A stretch of 8,021 nt of DNA from CAIMZW01 sp037133095 (GCA_037133095.1 JBAXOT010000041.1:1-8021), one strand, 5' to 3'; counted from the stretch's first letter, positions 1 through 6,729 are shown. Made by a program: numbers and translations. The notes: generated by a model from the sequence alone, not told the origin.

Positions 1-137
1 ATGTAGTTCTGTCGCATCTTCCCGCTGATGTGTGCGAGAACTCGGTGCCCATTTGATAATTCCACCCGGAACATGGCGTTCGGTAGCGCTTCAGCAACGG
101 TGCCTTCGATCTCGATCGCGCCGTCTTTCTTGGCCAA
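1..137 (-). CDS. infA: Translation initiation factor IF-1, 5' part (runs off window)
   Basis: The first 45 codons of IF-1 are present; the gene continues past the left edge, so about 27 residues are missing (the family is usually 72-73 residues). The visible protein begins MAKKDGAIEIEG and continues through LPNAMFRVEL and HISGKMRQNY, the first strands of the single OB-fold (S1-like) domain. IF-1 binds the A site of the 30S subunit during initiation, with IF-2 and IF-3. The start is taken as TTG at 135-137: the conserved MAKKDG begins there, the frame upstream reaches a TAG after five codons, and no ATG or GTG lies between. A weak Shine-Dalgarno (AGGT, five bases before the start) precedes it. 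Its place after map is standard for Actinomycetota. Confidence 0.93.
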   Translation of the reverse strand, partial: MAKKDGAIEIEGTVAEALPNAMFRVELSNGHRVLAHISGKMRQNY

Positions 138-156
138 GCGGTACCTACTTATCTAT

Positions 157-185
157 TCAGTAATGGAGTTAATTCCGTGGTGCAA
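157..185 (-). promoter_or_regulatory. Weak candidate promoter for infA
   Basis: On the minus strand TTGCAC (180-185) is followed after 17 bases by TACTGA (157-162). The -35-like element and spacing are good, but the -10 matches consensus poorly. Transcription would start near position 150, leaving a leader of about 13 bases before the TTG codon. A second, even weaker option is TTGCCT followed after 18 bases by TAGAAA, further upstream in the same gap. Both are pattern guesses; infA could instead be read from upstream transcripts. Confidence 0.3.
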
Positions 186-192
186 AATTAAC
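168..192. repeat. Perfect 7-bp inverted repeat upstream of infA
   Basis: GTTAATT at 168-174 and AATTAAC at 186-192 form a perfect dyad with an 11-base spacer. The dyad contains the candidate -35 hexamer at 180-185. It is shaped like an operator for a dimeric repressor, but the arms are AT-rich and a chance match is possible. I do not recognise it as the site of a known regulator. Confidence 0.4.
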
Positions 193-194
193 AG

Positions 195-226
195 GCTCAA
201 ATCCGCCTATTTCTAGGCAGAGGAGC
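195..226 (-). terminator. Hairpin with GAAA tetraloop between amidohydrolase and infA; possible terminator
   Basis: Read on the minus strand, CTGCCTA (214-220) pairs with TAGGCGG (203-209), including one G-T pair, around a GAAA loop at 210-213. Outside an asymmetric internal loop, GCTC (223-226) pairs with GAGC (195-198). The structure lies about 65 bases after the amidohydrolase stop, where the spc operon could end. What follows (CTGTTAATTTTGC) has only a broken T-run, so it is not a textbook intrinsic terminator. It could equally be a structured leader of infA on read-through transcripts. Confidence 0.4.
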
Positions 227-252
227 AGTTTAGAGGCAAAGGGTCGAAATGA

Positions 253-269
253 GGAAATCCGAGGTTTCC
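253..269 (-). other. Short hairpin after the amidohydrolase stop
   Basis: GGAAA (265-269 read on the minus strand) can pair with TTTCC (253-257) around a seven-base loop. It lies about 20 bases after the stop codon of the amidohydrolase gene. It is weak and has no clean T-run. It might stabilise the 3' end of the transcript, or be chance. Confidence 0.2.
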
Positions 270-289
270 AACCAGCAATATGGTACAAG

Positions 290-1345
290 TTAACTCGCGA
301 TCCCTGGCCTTCGGAGAATCTTTCCGCGGAGAATAACCCAGTCAGGAAAGTCCAAAATGTCCAGATTTTTCCGAGGATCTTCCCGATAAATCACCGCATC
401 GGCAGGCGCACCCGGGACGAAAGCGGAAAGACCAAGAAAGTCGCGGGCCAGCCACGAGGCGGCTCCGATTGCATCGGCTGGCGACAAACCTGCAGCTGCC
501 AACTCTTTAACTTCTTCGGAAACGCTGAAGGCCGCCGAATCAGTACCGGCCAAGATTGCTACCCCTGCTTCATAAGCCGCGTTAATCAGACCGGGATGGC
601 GACGTGTTCCTTCGACATACCAGTCGCGCTTAGGTGAAGGCTCCTTACTCTGGAAATGGCCAACCGAATCGGAAAAAACTTTCATCGTAGGCACGAGCGC
701 GGTGCCTTGGGCCGCCATCAGATCGAGAAGTGATTTATCCAGCCACATGCCATGTTCCAGAGAATCTACCCCAGCCCGAACCGCAGCCGTAGAGCCAGCT
801 TCATTTTGCGAATGAACGGCTACCCGGCCACCCACCGCATGTACCGCTTGCGCTATCTGCGACATTACCTCTTGGGAGATCGCCTCATCGTCAATACCCC
901 AGTCGGCGATAATCTTGCACCAGCCAGTCGCTACTGCTTGCGCTGCGGCGGTACGTGGAAAATCTGCATTGGAGACTCGGCGCCCCCATCCCGTTATGAA
1001 TTGGCCAGGTTGGGCCAGCCATGGCCCGGCGTGAAAAGCGCGTGGAAGGTCGGGATCATTGCCAAACCATTCCGGCGGGTTGCTGGCAAGTCCAGGACTT
1101 CGAATTGCGGTGACACCATTATCAATATTTTTTGTTAATTGAGTACGCAGTAATTTTTCGTCAATAAGTTGGCCTGGCTTATCTGCCCCGGGATGGGTAT
1201 GAACATCAACCAAACCAGGAATTATCCAGCCTTCAATTCGCTGGTCAAGATCCAGGGAGTACTCATCGCTCCAAAGCCCATCAACAATGGTGAGATCGAT
1301 TGCTTCATCGCTTGGTAACGCGATGCCTGCAATCCGAACGCTCAT
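290..1345 (-). CDS. Metal-dependent amidohydrolase, imidazolonepropionase-like
   Basis: A 351-residue protein of the amidohydrolase superfamily, probably cytoplasmic since no signal peptide is seen. The full metal-ligand pattern is visible: HxH in DVHTH (H49, H51), a lysine in WCKIIADWG (K144) at the usual place of the carboxylated bridging lysine, H178 in AVHSQ, H198 in LEHGM, and the catalytic D269 in AGTDS. The small beta domain typical of the family is formed by both ends (residues 1-45 and about 310-345, with GAPADAVIY and DWVILRGKI). It resembles the group holding imidazolonepropionase and prolidase-like dipeptidases; the substrate cannot be read from sequence. It is somewhat shorter than the roughly 400 residues common in this group. 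Its ATG overlaps the map stop as ATGA and no Shine-Dalgarno is seen, so translation is probably coupled to map. Confidence 0.85.
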   Translation of the reverse strand: MSVRIAGIALPSDEAIDLTIVDGLWSDEYSLDLDQRIEGWIIPGLVDVHTHPGADKPGQLIDEKLLRTQLTKNIDNGVTAIRSPGLASNPPEWFGNDPDLPRAFHAGPWLAQPGQFITGWGRRVSNADFPRTAAAQAVATGWCKIIADWGIDDEAISQEVMSQIAQAVHAVGGRVAVHSQNEAGSTAAVRAGVDSLEHGMWLDKSLLDLMAAQGTALVPTMKVFSDSVGHFQSKEPSPKRDWYVEGTRRHPGLINAAYEAGVAILAGTDSAAFSVSEEVKELAAAGLSPADAIGAASWLARDFLGLSAFVPGAPADAVIYREDPRKNLDILDFPDWVILRGKILRRPGIAS

Positions 1346-2154
1346 GAAAGAAGTGAGGAGACTTCAACGCCTAACGCACCAAGCTTCTCTTTGCCACCAT
1401 CAAAGGCGGTCAAGACAAATGGCTTGCCATCTGGGCAAATCGCGAAAGAATGTTCGAAATGGGCACCATTAGATTTATCAGCAGATATAACCGTCCACTC
1501 GTCCGAGAGAACGTTAGTTTTTGCACTGCCGCGCGTAATCATGGGTTCAATTGCTAAAACCATTCCGGCTTTGAGTTCCGGACCAAAACCAGCTTTTCCG
1601 AAATTCAAAATGTGCGGCTCTTGATGCATTTCAGTTCCGATGCCATGGCCACCGTACTCACGAAGAATTCCATACTTACCTTGCGAATTAATATATTTTT
1701 CGATGGCTTCCGAGATATCAGTGAGATGCCCACCGCTCTTTCCCGCCGCAATTCCCCGCCACATCGACTCTTCGCAGGTATCCATCAACTTTTGATCTGC
1801 TGGGTCAATCTTGCCGACTCCGACAGAGAAGGCGCTATCTCCGTGCCAACCTTCGACAACCGCACCGAAATCAATCGAGACCACATCACCCTCGGAAAGC
1901 GACCTTGCCCCAGGAATTCCATGAACAATTTCATGATTAATTGAGGCGCAAATAACTTTGGGATAGCCGTGATAGCCCAAGAAATTCGAGGTTGCATTGC
2001 GCAATTTCAGATGTTTGGCGGCAATTGAATCTAGCTCATCGGTGGTCACGCCCACAGCAATGGCATCACGCATTAACTGCAGAGACTCTGCCACTACCAG
2101 ACCGGCCTTGCGCATGGTCTTCAGTTGGCTGAGGGATTTAATCTGAATTGCCAT
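1342..2154 (-). CDS. map: Type I methionine aminopeptidase
   Basis: Removes the initiator methionine from nascent proteins whose second residue is small. The 270-residue protein has the pita-bread fold with all active-site residues visible: H78 in INHEIVHG, metal ligands D95 (SIDFG) and D106 (WHGDSAF), H170 (GGHGIG), E203 (AIEPM) and E234 (HFEHS). No N-terminal zinc-finger or linker extension is present. The length is close to the usual 250-285 residues. The ATG lies 9 bases after the adk stop, preceded by only a weak purine stretch. The start is supported by the MAIQIKS opening, typical of actinobacterial homologues. The gene ends TGA, overlapping the amidohydrolase ATG. The adk-map pair after secY is the classic end of the spc operon. 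Confidence 0.97.
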   Translation of the reverse strand: MAIQIKSLSQLKTMRKAGLVVAESLQLMRDAIAVGVTTDELDSIAAKHLKLRNATSNFLGYHGYPKVICASINHEIVHGIPGARSLSEGDVVSIDFGAVVEGWHGDSAFSVGVGKIDPADQKLMDTCEESMWRGIAAGKSGGHLTDISEAIEKYINSQGKYGILREYGGHGIGTEMHQEPHILNFGKAGFGPELKAGMVLAIEPMITRGSAKTNVLSDEWTVISADKSNGAHFEHSFAICPDGKPFVLTAFDGGKEKLGALGVEVSSLLS

Positions 2155-2163
2155 GAATGCTCG

Positions 2164-2817
2164 TTAAGAAATTACGGCGCTTAAGGCGGCAATTGAACGT
2201 TGCGAGATTTCAAAGACGTCACCCATGGCGCGAATGGAAATCAGCAAGCCTTCGCCACGGTAAAAAGCAATTATAGGTTTGGTCTGCTCGGCATAAACTT
2301 CAAGCCGACGCTTGACGACCTCTTCTTTGTCGTCTTCGCGCTGATAGAGCTCGCCGCCACACTTGTCACAGATGTCAGCAACTGCTGGCTTCTCATTGAT
2401 CATGTGAAACGAAGTGCCACAATTTCGACAGGTTCGGCGCCCGGAAATGCGAGAAACAATCTCGGCATCACCAATCGAAAGTTCCAGAACTGCATCAAGT
2501 GGGGTCTGCTTTTCGGCCAGAATTGCCCGAAGAACTTCGGCTTGAAAAACATTCCGAGGATAGCCATCTAAAAGAAAACCATTGCCGAGGTCGTCTTGAT
2601 TTAGACGATCTTTGACCATGTCATTGGTAACAGAATCAGGAACTAACTCACCTTTGTCCATAAAGGAGCGAGCAAGGAGTCCAAGCTCTGAGCCTGACTT
2701 TAAATTCGCACGAAATATATCCCCCGTGGAGATATGCGGAATATTGAAGTGCGCAGCAAGGTGAACTGCTTGAGTCCCTTTGCCAGCACCTGGTGGTCCA
2801 ACCAGGATTAATCGCAT
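2164..2817 (-). CDS. adk: Adenylate kinase, long zinc-binding form
   Basis: Catalyses ATP + AMP to and from 2 ADP in the cytoplasm. The P-loop GPPGAGKGT is at residues 7-15, the AMP-binding region includes STGDIFR (30-36), and DGYPR at 84-88 is the NMP-kinase signature with tyrosine where phenylalanine is more common. The 217 residues include the full LID domain, with four cysteines (C130, C133, C150, C153) placed as CxxC pairs to bind zinc. The length agrees with long bacterial forms, unlike the short form of mycobacteria, which lacks this LID. Its ATG shares one base with the secY stop (TAATG), so the two are likely translationally coupled. Confidence 0.98.
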   Translation of the reverse strand: MRLILVGPPGAGKGTQAVHLAAHFNIPHISTGDIFRANLKSGSELGLLARSFMDKGELVPDSVTNDMVKDRLNQDDLGNGFLLDGYPRNVFQAEVLRAILAEKQTPLDAVLELSIGDAEIVSRISGRRTCRNCGTSFHMINEKPAVADICDKCGGELYQREDDKEEVVKRRLEVYAEQTKPIIAFYRGEGLLISIRAMGDVFEISQRSIAALSAVIS

Positions 2818-4112
2818 TAGCGCAAGAATCCCTCGTAGGAACGTTGCTGCAATTGGCTTTCAATCTGCTTTGCAGTATCAAGACCTACACCAACCACGAT
2901 CAGAATCGCGGTACCACCGAATGGGAAGTTGGTGCTTGCATTAAAGAGGATCAAGGCAATGATTGGGATGATTGCGACAAAGGCGAGATAAAGAGATCCT
3001 GGTGCCGTAATACGAGAAAGTACGTATTGGAGATATTCCGAGGTTGGTCGGCCGGCACGAATACCTGGAATAAAGCCGCCATATTGCTTCATATTCTCGG
3101 CTACTTCATCTGGGTTGAATGTAATTGCCACATAGAAGTAGGTAAAGAAGACGATGAGAAGAGCATAAGAAATAATATAAATCGGGTGGTCGCCCTTAAC
3201 GAAGTTCCGCTGCACCCACACGGCCCAAGCAGCGCTGCTGCCAGAGAAGTTAACAATCAATGATGGGATGTAGAGCAAGGACGAAGCAAAGATGACTGGA
3301 ATTACGCCCGCTTGGTTTACCTTGATAGGAATGTAGGTGCTGGTGCCACCATAACTTTGGCGACCTACTTGACGCTTGGCATATTGAACCGGAATACGTC
3401 GTTGGGCTTGCTCGACAAAAACAACTGCGGCAACAACCAAGATTCCGACAGCCAGGACGAATAAGAAAGCAAAGAGACCTTTTTGCAACTTGATCGACCA
3501 CAATTGAGTTGGGAAACCAGCTGCAATTGAGGTGAAGATTAAGATCGACATGCCGTTGCCAACACCACGATCGGTAATCAATTCACCGAGCCACATGATG
3601 ACTGCAGTTCCAGCGCTCATGACAAAGACCATGGTCACAATTCGAAGCCATGATGAGTCAGGGACGATAGGGAAGGAGCAACCACTGAAGAGACGGCCGG
3701 GGGTCCGAGCAACCGCGATCAAACCGGTGGATTGCAGAACTGCAAGTCCGACGGTGAGGTAACGGGTGTACTGAGTAAGTTTTGCCGTTCCGGACTGACC
3801 CTCATTCTTCAAAGCTTCGAAGCGAGGAATGACAACCGTCAAGAGTTGAACGATGATCGAACTCGTGATGTAAGGCATGATGCCAAGTGCGAATACCGAA
3901 AGGTGGAGCAGAGCGCCACCGCTGAAAAGGTTAACTAGGCCGAAGAGTCCGCCAGAGTTAGCCTGCTTGAGGCAAGTTTGCACGTTGACGTAGGAGACGC
4001 CTGGCGTTGGCACAATCGAGCCAAAACGAAAGAGTCCCATGATGGCGAGAGTAAAGAAAATCTTGCGACGCAGATCTGGTGTTTTAAAGGCCTTACCAAA
4101 TGCTGAAAGCAC
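2817..4112 (-). CDS. secY: Protein translocase subunit SecY
   Basis: Central channel of the SecYEG translocon in the cytoplasmic membrane. It has 431 residues with ten hydrophobic segments at roughly 18-35, 72-95, 117-136, 155-177, 187-203, 213-233, 268-288, 311-331, 371-391 and 397-413. The glycine-rich plug helix lies about 53-68 (GGLFGLVNLFSGG). Cytoplasmic loop C4 carries RRIPVQYAKR (238-247), and loop C5 carries FNPDEVAEN then GGFIPGIRAGRPT (332-357), which contact the ribosome and SecA. The start is GTG at 4110-4112, chosen because a strong AAGGAG lies six bases upstream and the protein opens MLSAFGKAFKTPDLR as in relatives. It follows rplO after a 44-base spacer. Confidence 0.98.
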   Translation of the reverse strand: MLSAFGKAFKTPDLRRKIFFTLAIMGLFRFGSIVPTPGVSYVNVQTCLKQANSGGLFGLVNLFSGGALLHLSVFALGIMPYITSSIIVQLLTVVIPRFEALKNEGQSGTAKLTQYTRYLTVGLAVLQSTGLIAVARTPGRLFSGCSFPIVPDSSWLRIVTMVFVMSAGTAVIMWLGELITDRGVGNGMSILIFTSIAAGFPTQLWSIKLQKGLFAFLFVLAVGILVVAAVVFVEQAQRRIPVQYAKRQVGRQSYGGTSTYIPIKVNQAGVIPVIFASSLLYIPSLIVNFSGSSAAWAVWVQRNFVKGDHPIYIISYALLIVFFTYFYVAITFNPDEVAENMKQYGGFIPGIRAGRPTSEYLQYVLSRITAPGSLYLAFVAIIPIIALILFNASTNFPFGGTAILIVVGVGLDTAKQIESQLQQRSYEGFLR

Positions 4113-4118
4113 TAACTT

Positions 4119-4124
4119 CTCCTT
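4119..4124 (-). promoter_or_regulatory. Shine-Dalgarno of secY
   Basis: AAGGAG on the minus strand, six bases before the GTG start of secY. It is among the best matches to the anti-Shine-Dalgarno in the window and fixes the non-ATG start. The membrane-protein gene therefore has its own strong initiation site and does not rely on overlap with rplO. Confidence 0.85.
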
Positions 4125-4156
4125 AAATCTCTAGCCATCTTGGAAGACAGCGATAA

Positions 4157-4597
4157 TTAAAGCTTCTTAGCCGTTCCGCCTGCGGCAGCAATCTTTTCAG
4201 ATGCTGACTTAGAAAAGCCGTGTGCAACGACAGTTACCTTGACGGAAATCTCGCCGTTACCCAAAACCTTAACAGGATGACCGTCGCGGGCTGCGCCCTT
4301 AGCGACCAAATCTTCCACGGTTACTTCGCCACCCTTTGGGTAGAGCGCATTAATCGTAGAGACGTTGACAGGTTGGTACTCAACCCGCTCTGGGTTGGTA
4401 AAACCACGAAGTTTTGGCAGACGCATAACAAGCGGCAACTGACCACCTTCGAAGCCGGCACGAACGACGTTACGAGCACGTGTTCCTTTACCGCCACGAC
4501 CTGCAGTCTTACCTTTTGATGCCTCACCGCGACCCTTACGGGTACGAGCCTTCTTAGCTCCTGGAGCTGGACGGAGATGATGGACCTTGAGCACCAT
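4157..4597 (-). CDS. rplO: 50S ribosomal protein L15
   Basis: Large-subunit protein L15 (uL15), which threads a basic N-terminal extension into 23S rRNA and joins late in 50S assembly. The N-terminal part is rich in lysine, arginine and glycine (GKTAGRGGKGTRAR, residues 29-42). The C-terminal globular part carries the family signature from KVLGNGEIS to HGFSKSASEKIAAAGG (110-141). The 146-residue length is normal. The ATG is two bases after the rpmD stop, with its ribosome binding site in the last codons of rpmD. Confidence 0.98.
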   Translation of the reverse strand: MVLKVHHLRPAPGAKKARTRKGRGEASKGKTAGRGGKGTRARNVVRAGFEGGQLPLVMRLPKLRGFTNPERVEYQPVNVSTINALYPKGGEVTVEDLVAKGAARDGHPVKVLGNGEISVKVTVVAHGFSKSASEKIAAAGGTAKKL

Positions 4598-4599
4598 AG

Positions 4600-4782
4600 T
4601 TATTCGACCTCCTCGACTGTGACCATGTGACGCACAGCAACGACCATTCCGCGAATCTCGGGACGATCTTCTTTGACTACGACATCACCGATGCGCTTTA
4701 AACCTAATGAACGCAAGGTTTCGCGATGCTCAGGACGAGCACCAACCTTGGAACGAAGTTGAGTTACTTTTAACCGAGGCAT
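4600..4782 (-). CDS. rpmD: 50S ribosomal protein L30
   Basis: Small large-subunit protein L30 (uL30) of 60 residues, the usual bacterial length. It has the opening MPRLKVTQLRS, the conserved segment HRETLRSLGLKRIGD (19-33) and VVVKEDRPEIRGMV (34-47), matching the ferredoxin-like fold of the family. The acidic tail EEVE also encodes the rplO ribosome binding site. The ATG shares one base with the rpsE stop (TAATG). Its position between rpsE and rplO is the standard spc order. Confidence 0.97.
   Translation of the reverse strand: MPRLKVTQLRSKVGARPEHRETLRSLGLKRIGDVVVKEDRPEIRGMVVAVRHMVTVEEVE
4607..4612 (-). promoter_or_regulatory. Shine-Dalgarno of rplO inside rpmD
   Basis: GGAGGT on the minus strand, nine bases before the rplO ATG, within the final Glu-Glu-Val-Glu codons of rpmD. 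This supports the chosen rplO start. Confidence 0.75.
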
Positions 4783-5399
4783 TACGCACCTACTGACGCT
4801 GCGACGGCACGAACAATAGCTGCAGGTGCCACATCTTCTAATGGAAGACCACGTCGAGCGGCAATTGCGGTTGGGGTTTCCAACGCACGAAGTGCGGCAA
4901 TGGTGGCGTGGACCATGTTGATTGGGTTATTTGAACCCAAAGACTTGGTCAAAACATCGGTGATTCCAGCGCAATCCAAAACGGCGCGAACTGGGCCACC
5001 AGCAATAACTCCGGTACCTGGGCTAGCTGGACGGAGAAGAACTACACCGGCAGCTTTTTCGCCTTGAACTGGATGCGGGATGGTTCCATAAAGGCGAGGA
5101 ACTTTGAAGAAAGATTTCTTCGCTTCTTCGACAGCCTTAGCAATTGCTTGTGGAACTTCCTTTGCCTTGCCATATCCAATTCCGACAGTGCCATTTTGGT
5201 CACCGACAACAACGAGAGCGGTGAAGGAGAAACGACGTCCACCCTTGACTACCTTCGCTACGCGGTTAATAAAGACGACGCGCTCGGTGTATGGGCTCTT
5301 CTCTTGAGCCGGTCCACCATCACGACGGTCACGACGATCACGACGATCGCCAGTCTTGCCGCCTTCTTCGCGGGGGCTTTTCGCAGGAGCAGTTGCCAT
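4782..5399 (-). CDS. rpsE: 30S ribosomal protein S5
   Basis: Small-subunit protein S5 (uS5), at the mRNA entry site and important for decoding accuracy. It has 205 residues: a charged low-complexity N-terminal extension (1-37, with DRRDRRDRRD at 18-27), the double-stranded-RNA-binding-like S5 domain (about 39-102, with KGGRRFSFTALVVVGD) and the C-terminal domain (about 118-190, with PASPGTGVIAGGPVRAVL and KSLGSNNP). The extension makes it longer than the E. coli protein and is a common actinobacterial trait. The ATG follows the rplR stop directly (TAAATG). The Shine-Dalgarno is weak, suggesting coupled re-initiation. Confidence 0.98.
   Translation of the reverse strand: MATAPAKSPREEGGKTGDRRDRRDRRDGGPAQEKSPYTERVVFINRVAKVVKGGRRFSFTALVVVGDQNGTVGIGYGKAKEVPQAIAKAVEEAKKSFFKVPRLYGTIPHPVQGEKAAGVVLLRPASPGTGVIAGGPVRAVLDCAGITDVLTKSLGSNNPINMVHATIAALRALETPTAIAARRGLPLEDVAPAAIVRAVAASVGA
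5322..5348 (-). repeat. Three tandem 9-bp units in the S5 N-terminal extension
   Basis: Three in-frame 9-base units (GATCGTCGT on the minus strand, the third with GAC for GAT) encode Asp-Arg-Arg three times. This is a simple in-gene microrepeat in a disordered, charged tail, where gain or loss of a unit would keep the frame. Confidence 0.85.
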
Positions 5400-5777
5400 T
5401 TAGAAATCCAATCCACTCGAGCGAGCACCGTCTGCAAGCGCTGCAACACGGCCATGATATTTATTGCCACCACGGTCAAAGACAACCGCAGAAATTCCCT
5501 TTTCTTTGGCACGTGCGCCAATGGTTTCACCAACGAGGCGAGCCTTGCTGGTCTTATCACCATCAGCGGTGCGGAAAGAATCTTCCATCGTTGAGGCTGA
5601 GACCAAAGTTTGACCGATGGTGTCATCCACAATCTGGACGAAGAGGTGACGCGATGAGCGCGAGACCACAAGACGAGGACGGGCAGTAGTGCCAGAGACC
5701 TTCTTGCGAACTCGGAAGTGGCGACGGGCGCGAGCCTTCTGAGATGAACCCTTAGATACCTTTACTCCGATAGCCAT
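5400..5777 (-). CDS. rplR: 50S ribosomal protein L18
   Basis: Large-subunit protein L18 (uL18), which binds 5S rRNA with L5 and docks it to the central protuberance. It has 125 residues with a basic N-terminal arm (KARARRHFRVRKKVSGT, 14-30), then RPRLVVSRSSRHLFVQ and the C-terminal signature VVFDRGGNKYHGRVAALADG (98-117). The start is supported by MAIGVKVSKG and by a one-base overlap (TAATG) with the rplF stop. Confidence 0.98.
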   Translation of the reverse strand: MAIGVKVSKGSSQKARARRHFRVRKKVSGTTARPRLVVSRSSRHLFVQIVDDTIGQTLVSASTMEDSFRTADGDKTSKARLVGETIGARAKEKGISAVVFDRGGNKYHGRVAALADGARSSGLDF

Positions 5778-6316
5778 TACTTCTTACCTGTCTTTCCTTG
5801 CTTGCGGCGAATCTTGGCGCCATCAAGATGCAGACCCTTGCCTTTGTAAGGATCAGCCTTACGAAGTTTCTGGATCTTGGCGGCGGTCTCGCCTACGAGT
5901 TGCTTATCGATTCCGATAATCGAAAATTTAGTAGCCGAATCAACCTTGAAGGTGATTCCAGCAGGTGCTGGGAAGGAGATCGGGTGACTGTATCCGAGTG
6001 CGAACTCAAGATCGCCGCCTTTTTCCGCAACGCGATAACCGACGCCGACGATGTTGATCGTCTTTGAATAGCCATTGGTAACGCCTTCGAGCATGTTCGC
6101 GACCAAGGTGCGAGACATTCCATGAAGGGAACGAGCTTCGCGACCATCGTTGGGACGGGTCACCAAGAGAGTTGATTCTTCCTTGGATGCCGCAATTGGT
6201 TCCGCGAGGACATGGCTGAGGGAACCCTTAGGACCCTTAACCGAAACAGTCTGACCAGAGATCGAAACTTCGACTCCAGCAGGAATAGTGATAGGTGAAC
6301 GACCGATACGTGACAT
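5777..6316 (-). CDS. rplF: 50S ribosomal protein L6
   Basis: Large-subunit protein L6 (uL6), near the sarcin-ricin loop and the factor-binding site. It has 179 residues in two related domains: the first about 1-82 (MSRIGRSPITIPAGV, VKGPKGSLS) and the second about 83-179 (NIVGVGYRV, FALGYSHP and the signature DPYKGKG at 155-161). The tail KIRRKQGKTGKK is basic as expected. The residues between signature and tail (GLHLDGAK) differ a little from the common GIRYEGE. The ATG is four bases after the rpsH TGA. Confidence 0.98.
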   Translation of the reverse strand: MSRIGRSPITIPAGVEVSISGQTVSVKGPKGSLSHVLAEPIAASKEESTLLVTRPNDGREARSLHGMSRTLVANMLEGVTNGYSKTINIVGVGYRVAEKGGDLEFALGYSHPISFPAPAGITFKVDSATKFSIIGIDKQLVGETAAKIQKLRKADPYKGKGLHLDGAKIRRKQGKTGKK

Positions 6317-6320
6317 TAGA

Positions 6321-6725
6321 TCACCATACGTAGGCGAGAACTTCTCCGCCTACCCCTTGCTTGTTGGCTTGCTTATCAGTCAGCAAACCAGATGATGTGG
6401 AGATAATGGCGACGCCAAGTCCGCCCAAAACTTTAGGAAGCGCAGTTGACTTTGCGTAGACGCGAAGTCCTGGCTTGCTTACTCGGCGAAGACCTGCGAT
6501 GGAACGTTCGCGGTTAACGCCGAACTTCAAATCGATAGTCAGAGTCTTGCCAAAACCTTCAGCATTGGTCTCTACTTTGTAACCGGCTACATAACCCTCT
6601 TGCTTGAGGATTTCAGCAATTCGAACCTTTACCGATGAAGATGGCATTGCAACCACTTCATGGTAGGCAGAGTTCGCATTGCGCAGACGAGCCAGCATGT
6701 CTGCGATTGGATCTGTCATTGTCAT
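6321..6725 (-). CDS. rpsH: 30S ribosomal protein S8
   Basis: Small-subunit protein S8 (uS8), a primary binder of 16S rRNA helix 21 and, in E. coli, the translational repressor of the spc operon. It has 134 residues with the opening MTMTDPIADMLARLRNA and the C-terminal RNA-binding signature from STSSGLLTDKQANKQ to GVGGEVLAYVW (109-134). An in-frame ATG two codons later is possible, but the first ATG matches actinobacterial homologues and has GAGG six bases upstream. It is preceded by the longest spacer inside the ribosomal cluster, so it may have leader control. It ends TGA, unlike its ribosomal neighbours, which end TAA. Confidence 0.98.
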   Translation of the reverse strand: MTMTDPIADMLARLRNANSAYHEVVAMPSSSVKVRIAEILKQEGYVAGYKVETNAEGFGKTLTIDLKFGVNRERSIAGLRRVSKPGLRVYAKSTALPKVLGGLGVAIISTSSGLLTDKQANKQGVGGEVLAYVW

Positions 6726-6729
6726 TCTT

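Noticed and set aside
1..137. Truncated or broken infA
   Set aside because: The gene is cut by the window edge, not by a stop or frameshift; all visible codons match IF-1.
28..216. Plus-strand open frame at the left edge
   Set aside because: Antisense to infA and its upstream gap; the minus strand encodes a clear IF-1.
752..1138. Plus-strand open frame of 128 codons
   Set aside because: Antisense to the amidohydrolase gene, whose metal ligands are intact in the other frame; no support for a second gene.
2793..3263. Plus-strand open frame of 156 codons
   Set aside because: It lies wholly antisense to the ends of secY and adk, has no recognisable domain and no credible ribosome binding site. 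It is a shadow of the coding strand.
5064..5594. Plus-strand open frame of 176 codons
   Set aside because: Antisense to rpsE and rplR, with biased low-complexity content reflecting their codons; no family resemblance.
5258..5671. Minus-strand open frame of 137 codons across rplR and rpsE
   Set aside because: It runs in a different frame from both genes, which are clearly real, and shows no recognisable protein family.
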